Below, in pieces: positions 57,116 through 64,000 of a stretch of 64,000 nucleotides of DNA (position 1 is the first letter of the stretch; every line of letters begins with the position of its first letter). The stretch spans positions 130,703 through 194,702 of the forward strand of contig DHNY01000003.1 in assembly GCA_002409625.1 (NCBI GenBank), written 5' to 3'. The position numbers were made by a program, and so were the translations under genes. A model generated the notes under the pieces. It did no database searches, was not told the DNA's origin, and worked only from the letters and a program-made list of their open reading frames with translations. This DNA comes from Anaerolineaceae bacterium UBA5404. Its GTDB lineage: Bacteria > Chloroflexota > Anaerolineae > Anaerolineales > Anaerolineaceae.

Positions 57116-58114
57116 TTATCCAATAAAAGTCATACTTAAGCCAATCATGGCGCCAATAAGTTCGATAAGCCAAAAGCGCAGTACGATTTGGTTTTCTTCC
57201 CACCCGATCATTTCAAAATGATGGTGGATGGGAGTCTTTTTGAATACCCGTTTGCCTTTGGTGGCTTTGAAATAAAGTACTTGAATGACCACAGAGAGCA
57301 TCTCAGCGGTTGGGATGATGGCGATAAGGGGTAACCAGATCCATTGTCCGGTCATGAGTGCCACAACGGCTAAGGTCGCACCAAGGGCTTGAGAACCGGT
57401 GTCGCCCATGATGAGTTGCGCGGGTTTGACATTGAACCACAGGAAACCCGCCATAGCACCTACAACACAAAAACAGAAACGCGCTAAATAAATTTGACCC
57501 TGGGTCATGGCAACAATGCCATAAACGCCAAAAGCTGTCAAAGAGATCATGCCGGCTAAACCATCGATGCCATCTGTGAAATTGACCGCGTTTGCCATTG
57601 CGACGATTACAAAAGCGGCGATGAAAATGTAAGGCCAACCGATAGTCAAATAACCACCGGTGATAGGCCAAATGATTTCAGGAACGTGTAAAACTTCGCG
57701 CAAAAGGTAGCCGATGATCAGTGCGACAACAATTTGCAAAATGAGTTTCACCTTGCCGGACATGCCGATGCCCCGTCGCGGACCACGGATGCCTTCCCAG
57801 TCGTCCACTGCGCCGATAATCGCAAACCCCCACATACAAGCCAGTGGCACCAAAATGGACATACCAAAAACCCGGGACCCAAACAAGGTGACCGCGTTAA
57901 GGATGAGGGTGAGCATGGTGACCGGTAAGAGGAACATGAACCCACCCATGGTTGGCGTGTGCATTTTGACGCGGTGCGAACTGGGCAGGTCATCAATGCG
58001 GATAATCTTGCCAACGTTCCAGTGTTTGAGCAAACGAATAAAGGGATCACCCCAGATAATGGTTAACAAGAAGGCGATACCGCTGACAGCGATGGCGATA
58101 GTTGTGTTTTCCAT
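57116..58114 (-). CDS. mraY: Phospho-MurNAc-pentapeptide transferase (MraY)
   Basis: 332 residues with about ten membrane helices. It moves phospho-MurNAc-pentapeptide from UDP to undecaprenyl phosphate, giving lipid I. 'HTPTMGGFMF' near 53, 'IGAVDDWEGI' near 105 (Asp pair), 'NAVNFTDGIDGLAGM' near 172-186 and 'TPIHHHFEMIGWEENQIVLRFW' near 292, with the HHH motif. The start overlaps the murF stop by one base (TAATG). Confidence 0.96.
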   Translation of the reverse strand: MENTTIAIAVSGIAFLLTIIWGDPFIRLLKHWNVGKIIRIDDLPSSHRVKMHTPTMGGFMFLLPVTMLTLILNAVTLFGSRVFGMSILVPLACMWGFAIIGAVDDWEGIRGPRRGIGMSGKVKLILQIVVALIIGYLLREVLHVPEIIWPITGGYLTIGWPYIFIAAFVIVAMANAVNFTDGIDGLAGMISLTAFGVYGIVAMTQGQIYLARFCFCVVGAMAGFLWFNVKPAQLIMGDTGSQALGATLAVVALMTGQWIWLPLIAIIPTAEMLSVVIQVLYFKATKGKRVFKKTPIHHHFEMIGWEENQIVLRFWLIELIGAMIGLSMTFIG

Positions 58115-59538
58115 TAGTGGACTTCCTCCAGGGCAAAGACGATCGACTCAAGGTGCATACTGTGTGAACTTTTGACGAGCACAATATCGCCTTGTTGTAA
58201 AGTAGGCTTAAGATGATCGATTGCGCCATTTGCGTTAGCAAACCAATGCAATTTTTGTGGGTTGAAGCCGGTTTCCAGCACAGCTTCCCGAGTCATTTTG
58301 CTAAGTTCGCCAACTAAAACGATTTCATCAGCGACTTCCGAAGCACGCAAACCTACTCGACGATGTCCTTCGCGTTCGTATTGACCCAACTCGAGCATAT
58401 CGCCCAAAACGGCAACTTTGCGGCCGTCGATGTCATCCAATAAGTTGAGTGCTGCCAGGGTTGACTCAGGCGAGGCATTGTAGGTGTCATCAATAATGAG
58501 CGCGCCACTGGGTGTTTTGACGGTGACAACACGTACTTGCTCGCGACCGCTTTTGAAAGCGTGGAAGATCCATTCCCAGCTTATGCCCAAATTAAGGGCA
58601 ACTGCACAAGCACGTAAAATGGTGAAAACTGAATGACGACCAATTAATGGCGCGGTTATGTAGTATTGCTCTCCCTGGAAATGGAGACGACAGCGAATGC
58701 CGTTGAGACCCTGGCTTTCAATTTCATCTGCCCAAAGATCTGCCTTGGGATCTAAGCCGTAGTAAAAGACCCTGGCTGAGGTTTTGGCTGCCATGTTTCG
58801 CACAAATTCATCATCGTAATTGAGAATGGCAAGCCCTTGCGGTGCGGGTGGAAGTTCTTCAAGCAGCTCTGCTTTTCCTTCGGCGATGGCTTCTATGGAG
58901 CCGGCGCGTTCGGCGTGAACTGTGCCGATGTTGGTCAAAACGCCAATATTAGGGTGGGCGATGTCGCAGAGAAGTTTGATTTCGCCAGCAACGTAAAAGC
59001 CCATTTCAAGCACTGCAATTTCGTGCTCTTCGGTCAGGCTGAGCAAGGTGAGGGGCAACCCAATCTCGTTGTTGAGATTTCCTGGGTTTTTTAAGGTGCG
59101 CATGCGATGCGAGAGGACGCTGGCAATCAGGTCTTTGCTGGATGATTTGCCTACACTGCCGGTGATGCCAATCACGGGAATGTTAAACTGATTGCGCCAA
59201 AAGCCGGCGATAGTTTGCAATGCTAAAAGGGAGTCCTCAACCAGGATGCTAAAGGGCGCTTCTGTGGGTAACACCGCCTTGGGATCGCTGATGTCTATTA
59301 CCGGGTAATCGGATTCAATGGCATGGTCTACCAGTGCCAGGTAAGCGCCTCGATCGAAAGCATCATCCACATAGTAGTGCCCATCGGTAAACTCACCTTT
59401 CAGGGCGATAAAGAGTTGACCTTCTTCACAATAGCGTGAATCGATGCAGCCGCCATAAATAGGAAAATCAGCTTCCACGGTTTGGATGGGTGATTTGAGT
59501 GCTTTAAGGATATGTGAAAGGCTTAGCATAACACTCAT
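58114..59538 (-). CDS. murF: UDP-MurNAc-tripeptide--D-Ala-D-Ala ligase (MurF)
   Basis: 474 residues. It adds the D-Ala-D-Ala made by Ddl. MurF rather than MurE is shown by 'GNLNNEIGLPLTLL' near 153, 'IIDDTYNASPESTLAAL' near 352 and 'VLVKSSHSMHLESIV' near 456. The ATP loop is 'GITGSVGKSSSKDLIASV' near 123. It follows ftsI directly (four-base overlap), where many genomes have murE in between. The overlap places the start at 59538, although a second Met three codons later is possible. Confidence 0.94.
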   Translation of the reverse strand: MSVMLSLSHILKALKSPIQTVEADFPIYGGCIDSRYCEEGQLFIALKGEFTDGHYYVDDAFDRGAYLALVDHAIESDYPVIDISDPKAVLPTEAPFSILVEDSLLALQTIAGFWRNQFNIPVIGITGSVGKSSSKDLIASVLSHRMRTLKNPGNLNNEIGLPLTLLSLTEEHEIAVLEMGFYVAGEIKLLCDIAHPNIGVLTNIGTVHAERAGSIEAIAEGKAELLEELPPAPQGLAILNYDDEFVRNMAAKTSARVFYYGLDPKADLWADEIESQGLNGIRCRLHFQGEQYYITAPLIGRHSVFTILRACAVALNLGISWEWIFHAFKSGREQVRVVTVKTPSGALIIDDTYNASPESTLAALNLLDDIDGRKVAVLGDMLELGQYEREGHRRVGLRASEVADEIVLVGELSKMTREAVLETGFNPQKLHWFANANGAIDHLKPTLQQGDIVLVKSSHSMHLESIVFALEEVH

Positions 59539-61337
59539 TCTCCAATGTTCATAACTTGGTCTGGTGCTTGGTTTGAAAGGCGGATATTGTCAGGAGGAAT
59601 ATCCATCAATACAACCAGTTTTTCAACGATTCGAGAGAAGACAGGTGCAGCAATCTGGCTGCCCCAAATATCCAGTGTGGGTTCTTGCATCCAGACATAG
59701 ACGAGCACTTGGGGATCTTCTGAGGGACCCCAACCAACGAATGAAGCGTTTGTGAGGGGATTGGTATAGCCATATTCGGTTGGGATTTGACCGGTGCCGG
59801 TCTTGCCTGCGAAAGTGTAGCCATGGATGTTGGCTTTTTCGTAAGATTCATCCATGAGGGTTTCGGTTAGCATATCGGTTACTTTGCTTGCGGTTTCGGC
59901 ACTAATTGGCGTTCCGGCAAGAACGGGTTCCACTTCGTAACGTTTGCCGTCAATGATGACCGCTTTGACAATGTGTGGAACGTACATTTTGCCTTCATTG
60001 GCGATCGCGCCAACCGTCATCGCCATTTGAATGGGCGTAACCGAGATACCTTGCCCAAAAGCGTTTGTTGCCAGATCAATGGGATACCAGTTGCTGGCGC
60101 CGGGCAGTTTTAATGGCCAATGGGTTTCGCCACCCAGATCAATGCCTGTGTTGCGATCAAAACCAAAAGCCTTGAGGTAGGCGTAAAAATTGTCTGGTCC
60201 AATTTCTTCAGCCATCCAAGCCAAACATGTGTTCAAGGACCAGCGCATACAATCGGTCATATCCACATCGCCATAAGCGCCAAAGTCCCAGTTGCGAATG
60301 GTTACGCCACCGATTTCGTAAGAGCCATCGTCTGAGTAAACGGTGTCCAAGTCAACAGCGCCAGAGTCAAGCGCGATAGCAACGGTAATCGCTTTGAAAA
60401 CCGAACCAGGCTCATAGGTTTTGCTGATGGTTGGATTGAAAGGCTCTGGATTGGGGAACAATTCAGCGTAATTCCAGTACTCATTGGGGTCAAGCCTGGG
60501 TGTGTTTGCCATGGCGATAATTTCGCCGTTTTTAGGGTTGTAAATAAGAATTGAGCCGCCTTTAGCGCCAGACCACTCGATGGCATCATCCAATTCTTGC
60601 TCTGCCATGGCTTGGATTTCGCGGTTGAAAGTCAATTCAAGATCCGCGCCTGGTGGAATTTCATCAAGCATGGAAAGTTTTTGCGGATCAAACGCGGTAT
60701 AAACCATCTGTGGTGTTCCAGCGAGAAGACTGTTATAGGTTTCTTCAACGCCGAAGTAGCCCATGCCCTGGGTGCGGTCTAAATATTTATAGAAACCGAG
60801 CACATTTGAGCCAGTAGTACCTTCAGGGTAACTGCGTTTGTTGTGGGGCGTCCACATCAGACCATTGAGGCGCGGTCGGATTTCGTTGCGACCGACCTTC
60901 ATCTCTTTGTATTCTTTGACCAATGCCTCAAATTGCATGATCTTCTCTGGGCTCACAAAGCCATCTAATTGGATGTAGAAAGGATTACCATTGCCAGGCG
61001 TAATTTCTGTGTATGCCAAAACCTGGTCGTAATCCATACCCAAAACGTCCGACACCGCTTTGGCAACCGTTGTTCGCTGGCTTTTGAGAATGGCGTTCAA
61101 GTCAAGACCAACCTCATAGGTGGTTTCGTTGCCTGCCAGAAGGCGTCCTTTAGCGTCGTAAATATTGCCCCGATTGGGATAAACCAAACGGGTCACGCCT
61201 TGGTATGCCTTGCTGTCTTCAAGGATTTGTTGGGCGACACTCATGTTTTGAATGCGGATAAATTGAACACAAATAGCCACTGCAAAAACCGTGGCGATAA
61301 TGCAAATGAAAAGGATGCGACCTTTGTGGGTTTTCAT
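59535..61337 (-). CDS. ftsI: Septal penicillin-binding protein (FtsI/PBP2 type transpeptidase)
   Basis: 600 residues. One membrane helix (about 8-28), a PBP dimerisation domain (45-215, 'YPNRGNIYDAKGRLLAGN'), and a transpeptidase domain with all three motifs: SVFK at 312-315, SLN at 367-369 and KTG at 512-514. It crosslinks septal peptidoglycan with FtsW. No PASTA repeats are present after the domain. The start overlaps the FtsL-like gene by four bases. Confidence 0.95.
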   Translation of the reverse strand: MKTHKGRILFICIIATVFAVAICVQFIRIQNMSVAQQILEDSKAYQGVTRLVYPNRGNIYDAKGRLLAGNETTYEVGLDLNAILKSQRTTVAKAVSDVLGMDYDQVLAYTEITPGNGNPFYIQLDGFVSPEKIMQFEALVKEYKEMKVGRNEIRPRLNGLMWTPHNKRSYPEGTTGSNVLGFYKYLDRTQGMGYFGVEETYNSLLAGTPQMVYTAFDPQKLSMLDEIPPGADLELTFNREIQAMAEQELDDAIEWSGAKGGSILIYNPKNGEIIAMANTPRLDPNEYWNYAELFPNPEPFNPTISKTYEPGSVFKAITVAIALDSGAVDLDTVYSDDGSYEIGGVTIRNWDFGAYGDVDMTDCMRWSLNTCLAWMAEEIGPDNFYAYLKAFGFDRNTGIDLGGETHWPLKLPGASNWYPIDLATNAFGQGISVTPIQMAMTVGAIANEGKMYVPHIVKAVIIDGKRYEVEPVLAGTPISAETASKVTDMLTETLMDESYEKANIHGYTFAGKTGTGQIPTEYGYTNPLTNASFVGWGPSEDPQVLVYVWMQEPTLDIWGSQIAAPVFSRIVEKLVVLMDIPPDNIRLSNQAPDQVMNIGE

Positions 61338-61819
61338 GGTAGCACCTCATTTGCGTCCTGAAGCGGATTGGGGTTGATGGTCCAGATCTTTTCGCGCAAC
61401 CAATCCCAAAGAGAGCGGGTGTATTCGGGCAGTAGTGTTGCTTTTGGCGCTTCAGGTTCAGGATCCCTGTCTATTTCCTTGCGGAGGTCGGGGCTGTATC
61501 CCGGTACTTCAAGGTAAACAGCCGAATGCGGATCAAGCGTTTGCATGTTAAGCGAGTCGATCCGATCGTTTAGGGAGATTGATGAAGAAATGAGCGCGAG
61601 GTGGGTCCTTAGGTCATTGATTTCAAGGTTCAAGGTTTTAGCGCGCATTTCAAGCTGTTGAATACGTCTGCCAGCTGCTGCCGCACGACCGCTAATGGAA
61701 AGGTAGAGCCCGGCGATTGTAGCGACAATCACCAAAACCAACATGAAGGCGCCAATAATTTGGAGTTGACGTCGCCATGGGGCTTGTTTATAGGCTGGAG
61801 GTGTATTTATTGTGCTCAT
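61334..61819 (-). CDS. ftsL: FtsL-like septum protein
   Basis: 161 residues. A short cytoplasmic segment, one membrane helix (about 20-43), a coiled coil ('GRRIQQLEMRAKTLNLEINDLRTHL') to about 80 and a Pro/acidic-rich tail with an aromatic 'SLWDWLREKIW' near the end. FtsL is poorly conserved in sequence, so the call rests on the layout and its place between rsmH and ftsI. The tail after the coiled coil is longer than in most FtsL proteins. Confidence 0.7.
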   Translation of the reverse strand: MSTINTPPAYKQAPWRRQLQIIGAFMLVLVIVATIAGLYLSISGRAAAAGRRIQQLEMRAKTLNLEINDLRTHLALISSSISLNDRIDSLNMQTLDPHSAVYLEVPGYSPDLRKEIDRDPEPEAPKATLLPEYTRSLWDWLREKIWTINPNPLQDANEVLP

Positions 61820-61847
61820 ACCTTTATATATGCAATTTCTGTGCCAT

Positions 61848-62786
61848 CTATAGTTTCTCCGCGACCCTTAGCTTGGCGCTTCGTGACCGCGGGTTGCTTT
61901 GCAGCTCATCCTCAGTGGCTGTAATTGGCCTTTTGGTGAGGACTTTGATTGTGGCAGAATGGCCACAATCGCAAATCAGTTTTTCGGGTGGGCATAGGCA
62001 ATCGGTGCTCTCCTGGCGGAAGACATTTTTGATAATGCGGTCTTCCAGCGAATGGAAACTGATGATTGCGATGCGCCCTTGTGTTTTTAAGGTTTCAATC
62101 AGGCTTGGTACTGCCTGCGTAATGCTTTCCAGTTCATCGTTCACCGCGATGCGCAAGGCTTGGAAGCTGCGTGTTGCTGGGTCTTGTTGTTCGCGGGTTT
62201 TACCTACTGCTTTTCTAACAACTTCTGCCAGTTGAAAAGTGGTGTAAAGCGGTCTGGCTTTGAGAATGGCTCTGGCAATGCGTCGGGAGAATTTTTCTTC
62301 ACCGTATTCCCAAAGGATATTTGCCAGTTCTGCTTCGTTTAGCGTGTTTACCAGGTCTGCGGCGGATTGCCCTTTGGAAGGGTCAAAACGCATATCCAGT
62401 GGCGCATCGTAGCGGAAGGAAAAACCGCGATCTGCCTGGTCAAGTTGCATTGAGGAGACCCCGAGGTCCATCACAATGCCATCCACACCGTCCCATCCCA
62501 CTTCCTGGAGCACTTTGGGGGCATCCAGGTAAGAAGCTTGTACAACCTTGGCGCGATTACCAAATGGTTTGAGCCTTTCCTGACTTAGCTGTATGGCATG
62601 TGAATCCAAATCCAAGGCGATAAGCTCGCTATCTGGCGAACTTTGCAGTAATAAGCCTTCAGAATGGCCACCCGCTCCGGCTGTGCAATCTAAAAAGCGC
62701 TTTGCTTGCTTTGCAGTGAGGTATTGAATTGTCTCTTGATAAAGTACCGGGCGGTGCGGAGCTTCTTGCCCATGCACCGCGTTCAT
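61848..62786 (-). CDS. rsmH: 16S rRNA (cytosine-1402-N4)-methyltransferase
   Basis: 312 residues, normal. It methylates C1402 of 16S rRNA. 'HRPVLYQETIQYL' near 11, the SAM motif 'FLDCTAGAGGHSEGLL' near 33, 'IALDLDSHAI' near 56, 'GIVMDLGVSSMQLDQADRGFSFRYDAPLDMRFD' around 103-135 and 'ISFHSLEDRIIKNVF' near 240. It overlaps mraZ by one base and is followed by a 28-base gap before ftsL. Confidence 0.96.
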   Translation of the reverse strand: MNAVHGQEAPHRPVLYQETIQYLTAKQAKRFLDCTAGAGGHSEGLLLQSSPDSELIALDLDSHAIQLSQERLKPFGNRAKVVQASYLDAPKVLQEVGWDGVDGIVMDLGVSSMQLDQADRGFSFRYDAPLDMRFDPSKGQSAADLVNTLNEAELANILWEYGEEKFSRRIARAILKARPLYTTFQLAEVVRKAVGKTREQQDPATRSFQALRIAVNDELESITQAVPSLIETLKTQGRIAIISFHSLEDRIIKNVFRQESTDCLCPPEKLICDCGHSATIKVLTKRPITATEDELQSNPRSRSAKLRVAEKL

Positions 62787-63232
62787 TAGATTCCTCTAGT
62801 CGATATGTCAAACGCTGCCCAGCGGTCTTGATTGGCTTGTGGGTCTGCAAAGGCTTCCTCTTTTGCAGCCAACCTTTCTGGAGACCAAACTTCAAAACTA
62901 TCCCCAACGCCAACGATGACAACTTGATCCTCAATTCCGGCAAACTTCCGCAAGAAAGACGGTATGAGAATGCGACCAGCAGTGTCGTAAGTGAGTTCAG
63001 CAGTATAGCCAAGGATTTCACGTTTAAAGGAGCGCACTTCTGGGTCAGTGAGAGACTTACCACTAACGGTTTGTGCAATGAGTTCGAAGGCGGGTTGGGG
63101 GTAAGCCATGAGGTTGCCATCCAAGCCCTTGGTGATGAACACGAGATTGCCGGGTGTTTGATCCCGGTAACCCGATGGCACGGTCATGCGACCTTTTGCA
63201 TCAATGTTGTGTTCGTACCTGCCGTAAAACAT
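62786..63232 (-). CDS. mraZ: Transcriptional regulator MraZ
   Basis: 148 residues of the AbrB-like MraZ fold, two tandem SpoVT-AbrB-type domains: 'YEHNIDAKGRMTVPSGYRD' near 6-24 and 'YTAELTYDTAGRILIPSFLRKFAGI' near 75-99, each with the D-x-x-G-R-h-x-h-P signature. It controls the dcw operon by binding its own promoter. AAAGGGA lies about ten bases before the ATG. It is the first gene of the operon and has MraZ-type repeats upstream. Confidence 0.96.
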   Translation of the reverse strand: MFYGRYEHNIDAKGRMTVPSGYRDQTPGNLVFITKGLDGNLMAYPQPAFELIAQTVSGKSLTDPEVRSFKREILGYTAELTYDTAGRILIPSFLRKFAGIEDQVVIVGVGDSFEVWSPERLAAKEEAFADPQANQDRWAAFDISTRGI

Positions 63233-63258
63233 TTGTTCTAATCCCTTTTTTAATCACC

Positions 63259-63281
63259 GAAGCGCCTTATTTCAGCGCTTC
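63259..63281 (-). repeat. Leader hairpin before mraZ
   Basis: GAAGCGC/GCGCTTC, a 7-bp perfect stem with a 9-base loop in the mraZ leader, 27 bases before the ATG. It has no U run after it, so it is not a terminator; it could affect leader stability or folding. Confidence 0.4.
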
Positions 63282-63296
63282 CATCCTTGTCTATGA

Positions 63297-63324
63297 CACT
63301 TTAAGACACTTTATGACAAACTTT
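63297..63324 (-). promoter_or_regulatory. MraZ-type operator repeats
   Basis: On the minus strand AAAGTG at 63297-63302 and 63307-63312, exactly ten bases apart, and AAAGTT at 63319-63324, twelve bases further. Each is followed by T and one to three bases (GTC-A/T). Tandem AAAGTG[T/G] repeats are the MraZ binding boxes known from mollicutes. They overlap the predicted start site at about 63323 and the first bases of the leader, so MraZ could repress its own operon. Confidence 0.65.
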
Positions 63325-63329
63325 CCCAC

Positions 63330-63358
63330 ATTATAGACCCAAAGCCACAAAAAAGCAA
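63330..63358 (-). promoter_or_regulatory. Promoter of the dcw operon
   Basis: On the minus strand TTGCTT (63353-63358), 17 bases, TATAAT (63330-63335). The start would be near 63323. The leader of about 90 bases carries the MraZ-type repeats and a hairpin. Confidence 0.7.
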
Positions 63359-63506
63359 GTGTTTTGGGAGGTTTAAATGGAAATTGATCCAAATTGATGC
63401 AGCGTTTTTTGAGATGTTTTTTTGCTTTTCGAAAGGGACTTTTTTCCGGGCAATTTGATGCCAGGAACGTGTTTGGGATTGCAGAGAAATGCTTCTGAAA
63501 TTGCGT

Positions 63507-63512
63507 TATAAT
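63507..63512 (+). promoter_or_regulatory. -10 element for the kinase gene (probable leaderless mRNA)
   Basis: TATAAT with paired ATGs at 63517 and 63520; the start site would fall at the second ATG. No Shine-Dalgarno is present. The -35 is poor. Confidence 0.55.
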
Positions 63513-63516
63513 CGGA

Positions 63517-64000
63517 ATGATGGCTGCCTTAGAAATCTTGAATGACCGATATCAACTTAATGCCAAACTGGGTAGTGGGGGCATGGCGCATGTTTACCGT
63601 ACGCTTGACCTGATGTTGCAACGCAATGTGGCTGTAAAGGTTTTGAAAGAGGATTATTCGGCTGATTTAGCCTTTAGAGAGCGGTTTAGGCAGGAAGCAC
63701 GCTCGGCTGCCAACCTTTCGCATCCCAATATCGTCACCGTGCATGATTTTGGGCTGGATCAGGGACATTTGTTCATCGTCATGGAATATATCCCTGGCAC
63801 AGACCTAAAAACACTGATAAATGAGCGCGGTAAATTGAGCGTGAGTGAAGCTCTGGAACTGATGATTCAGGCTTGCCAGGGTGTGGGTTATGCCCACCGG
63901 GCGGGCTTGGTGCACTGTGACATCAAGCCACACAACTTTTTGGTGACGCCGGATATGTTAGTGAAGGTCACTGATTTTGGCATTGCCAGGGCACTCTCGA
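63517..64000 (+). CDS. Ser/Thr protein kinase (PknB-like), N-terminal part
   Basis: The gene runs off the right edge; about 160 residues of the kinase domain are seen. From the ATG at 63520: glycine loop 'KLGSGGMAHVYRT' near 16-28, ATP lysine 40 in NVAVKVL, 'IVMEYIPGTDLKTLI' hinge near 86, the catalytic loop HCDIKPHN at 132-139, and DFG at 152-154. The loop has Cys where most bacterial kinases have Arg (HRD), so it is a non-RD kinase. It is divergent from mraZ, and could phosphorylate partners read by the FHA proteins elsewhere in the window. Confidence 0.9.
   Translation, partial: MMAALEILNDRYQLNAKLGSGGMAHVYRTLDLMLQRNVAVKVLKEDYSADLAFRERFRQEARSAANLSHPNIVTVHDFGLDQGHLFIVMEYIPGTDLKTLINERGKLSVSEALELMIQACQGVGYAHRAGLVHCDIKPHNFLVTPDMLVKVTDFGIARALS

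Noticed and set aside
1..64000. CRISPR array, prophage, insertion sequence or toxin-antitoxin module
   Set aside because: No evenly spaced direct repeats, transposase, integrase or paired small toxin genes were seen; the window is core chromosome.

Overview
The window reads like a chromosomal core segment of a Gram-positive-like (monoderm) bacterium, most probably a member of the Chloroflexota, class Anaerolineae. This is an inference from gene content: a complete peptidoglycan/division (dcw) cluster, an FhaA/FhaB-type FHA pair beside a SEDS gene as in actinobacteria, an adenosylcobalamin-dependent ribonucleotide reductase with NrdR, an oversized DsbD-like protein, no outer-membrane genes, moderate G+C, and mostly housekeeping genes with no phage, IS element, CRISPR array or rRNA. 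One tRNA (CAU anticodon) is present.

Layout. 1-2593 (+): end of a DUF3048 protein, a phosphoesterase and a DUF4349 lipoprotein. 2644-5196 (-): prfA-prmC-tsaC, a translation-fidelity operon. 5312-7488 (+): histidine phosphatase and a DUF21/CBS protein. 7620-9391 (-): UbiA-like membrane protein and a methyltransferase. 9553-12210 (+): DASS transporter and a MalY/PatB-type PLP enzyme. 12291-16049: cold-shock protein, a methyltransferase, then HEAT protein-tgt-uppP (-). 16129-21719: PHP protein, a two-thioredoxin/CcdA fusion, an RSH protein with a degenerate synthetase domain, DUF1294, YigZ. 21811-31632 (+): tRNA, purine nucleoside phosphorylase, a run of membrane/sensor genes, ftsK, a CDP-alcohol transferase, lgt, tyrS. 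31662-37678 (-): fhaA-fhaB-mtnP-SEDS::PBP fusion, and a PHP phosphoesterase next to the decayed tail of a paralogue. 37844-42805 (+): rpsT, argS, a COG2403-type P-loop protein and obg. 43171-46237 (-): nrdR-nrdJ. 46591-63232 (-): the dcw operon mraZ-rsmH-ftsL-ftsI-murF-mraY-murD-ftsW-murG-murC::murB-ddl-ftsQ-ftsA-ftsZ, tightly overlapped and lacking murE. 63517-64000 (+): start of a Ser/Thr kinase.

How it works together: the dcw operon supplies lipid II synthesis and the divisome; uppP recycles the lipid carrier; the second SEDS gene, fused to a transpeptidase domain that has lost its SxxK residues, sits with FHA phospho-Thr readers, and the kinase at the right edge could feed them. Regulation visible in the DNA includes MraZ-type AAAGTG repeats before mraZ, a pair of NrdR-like boxes before nrdR, many extended -10 promoters (TGnTAtAAT/TGnTAgAAT), several promoters so close to the ATG that the mRNA should be leaderless, and a consensus promoter that would start a short C-rich hairpin RNA between obg and nrdJ.
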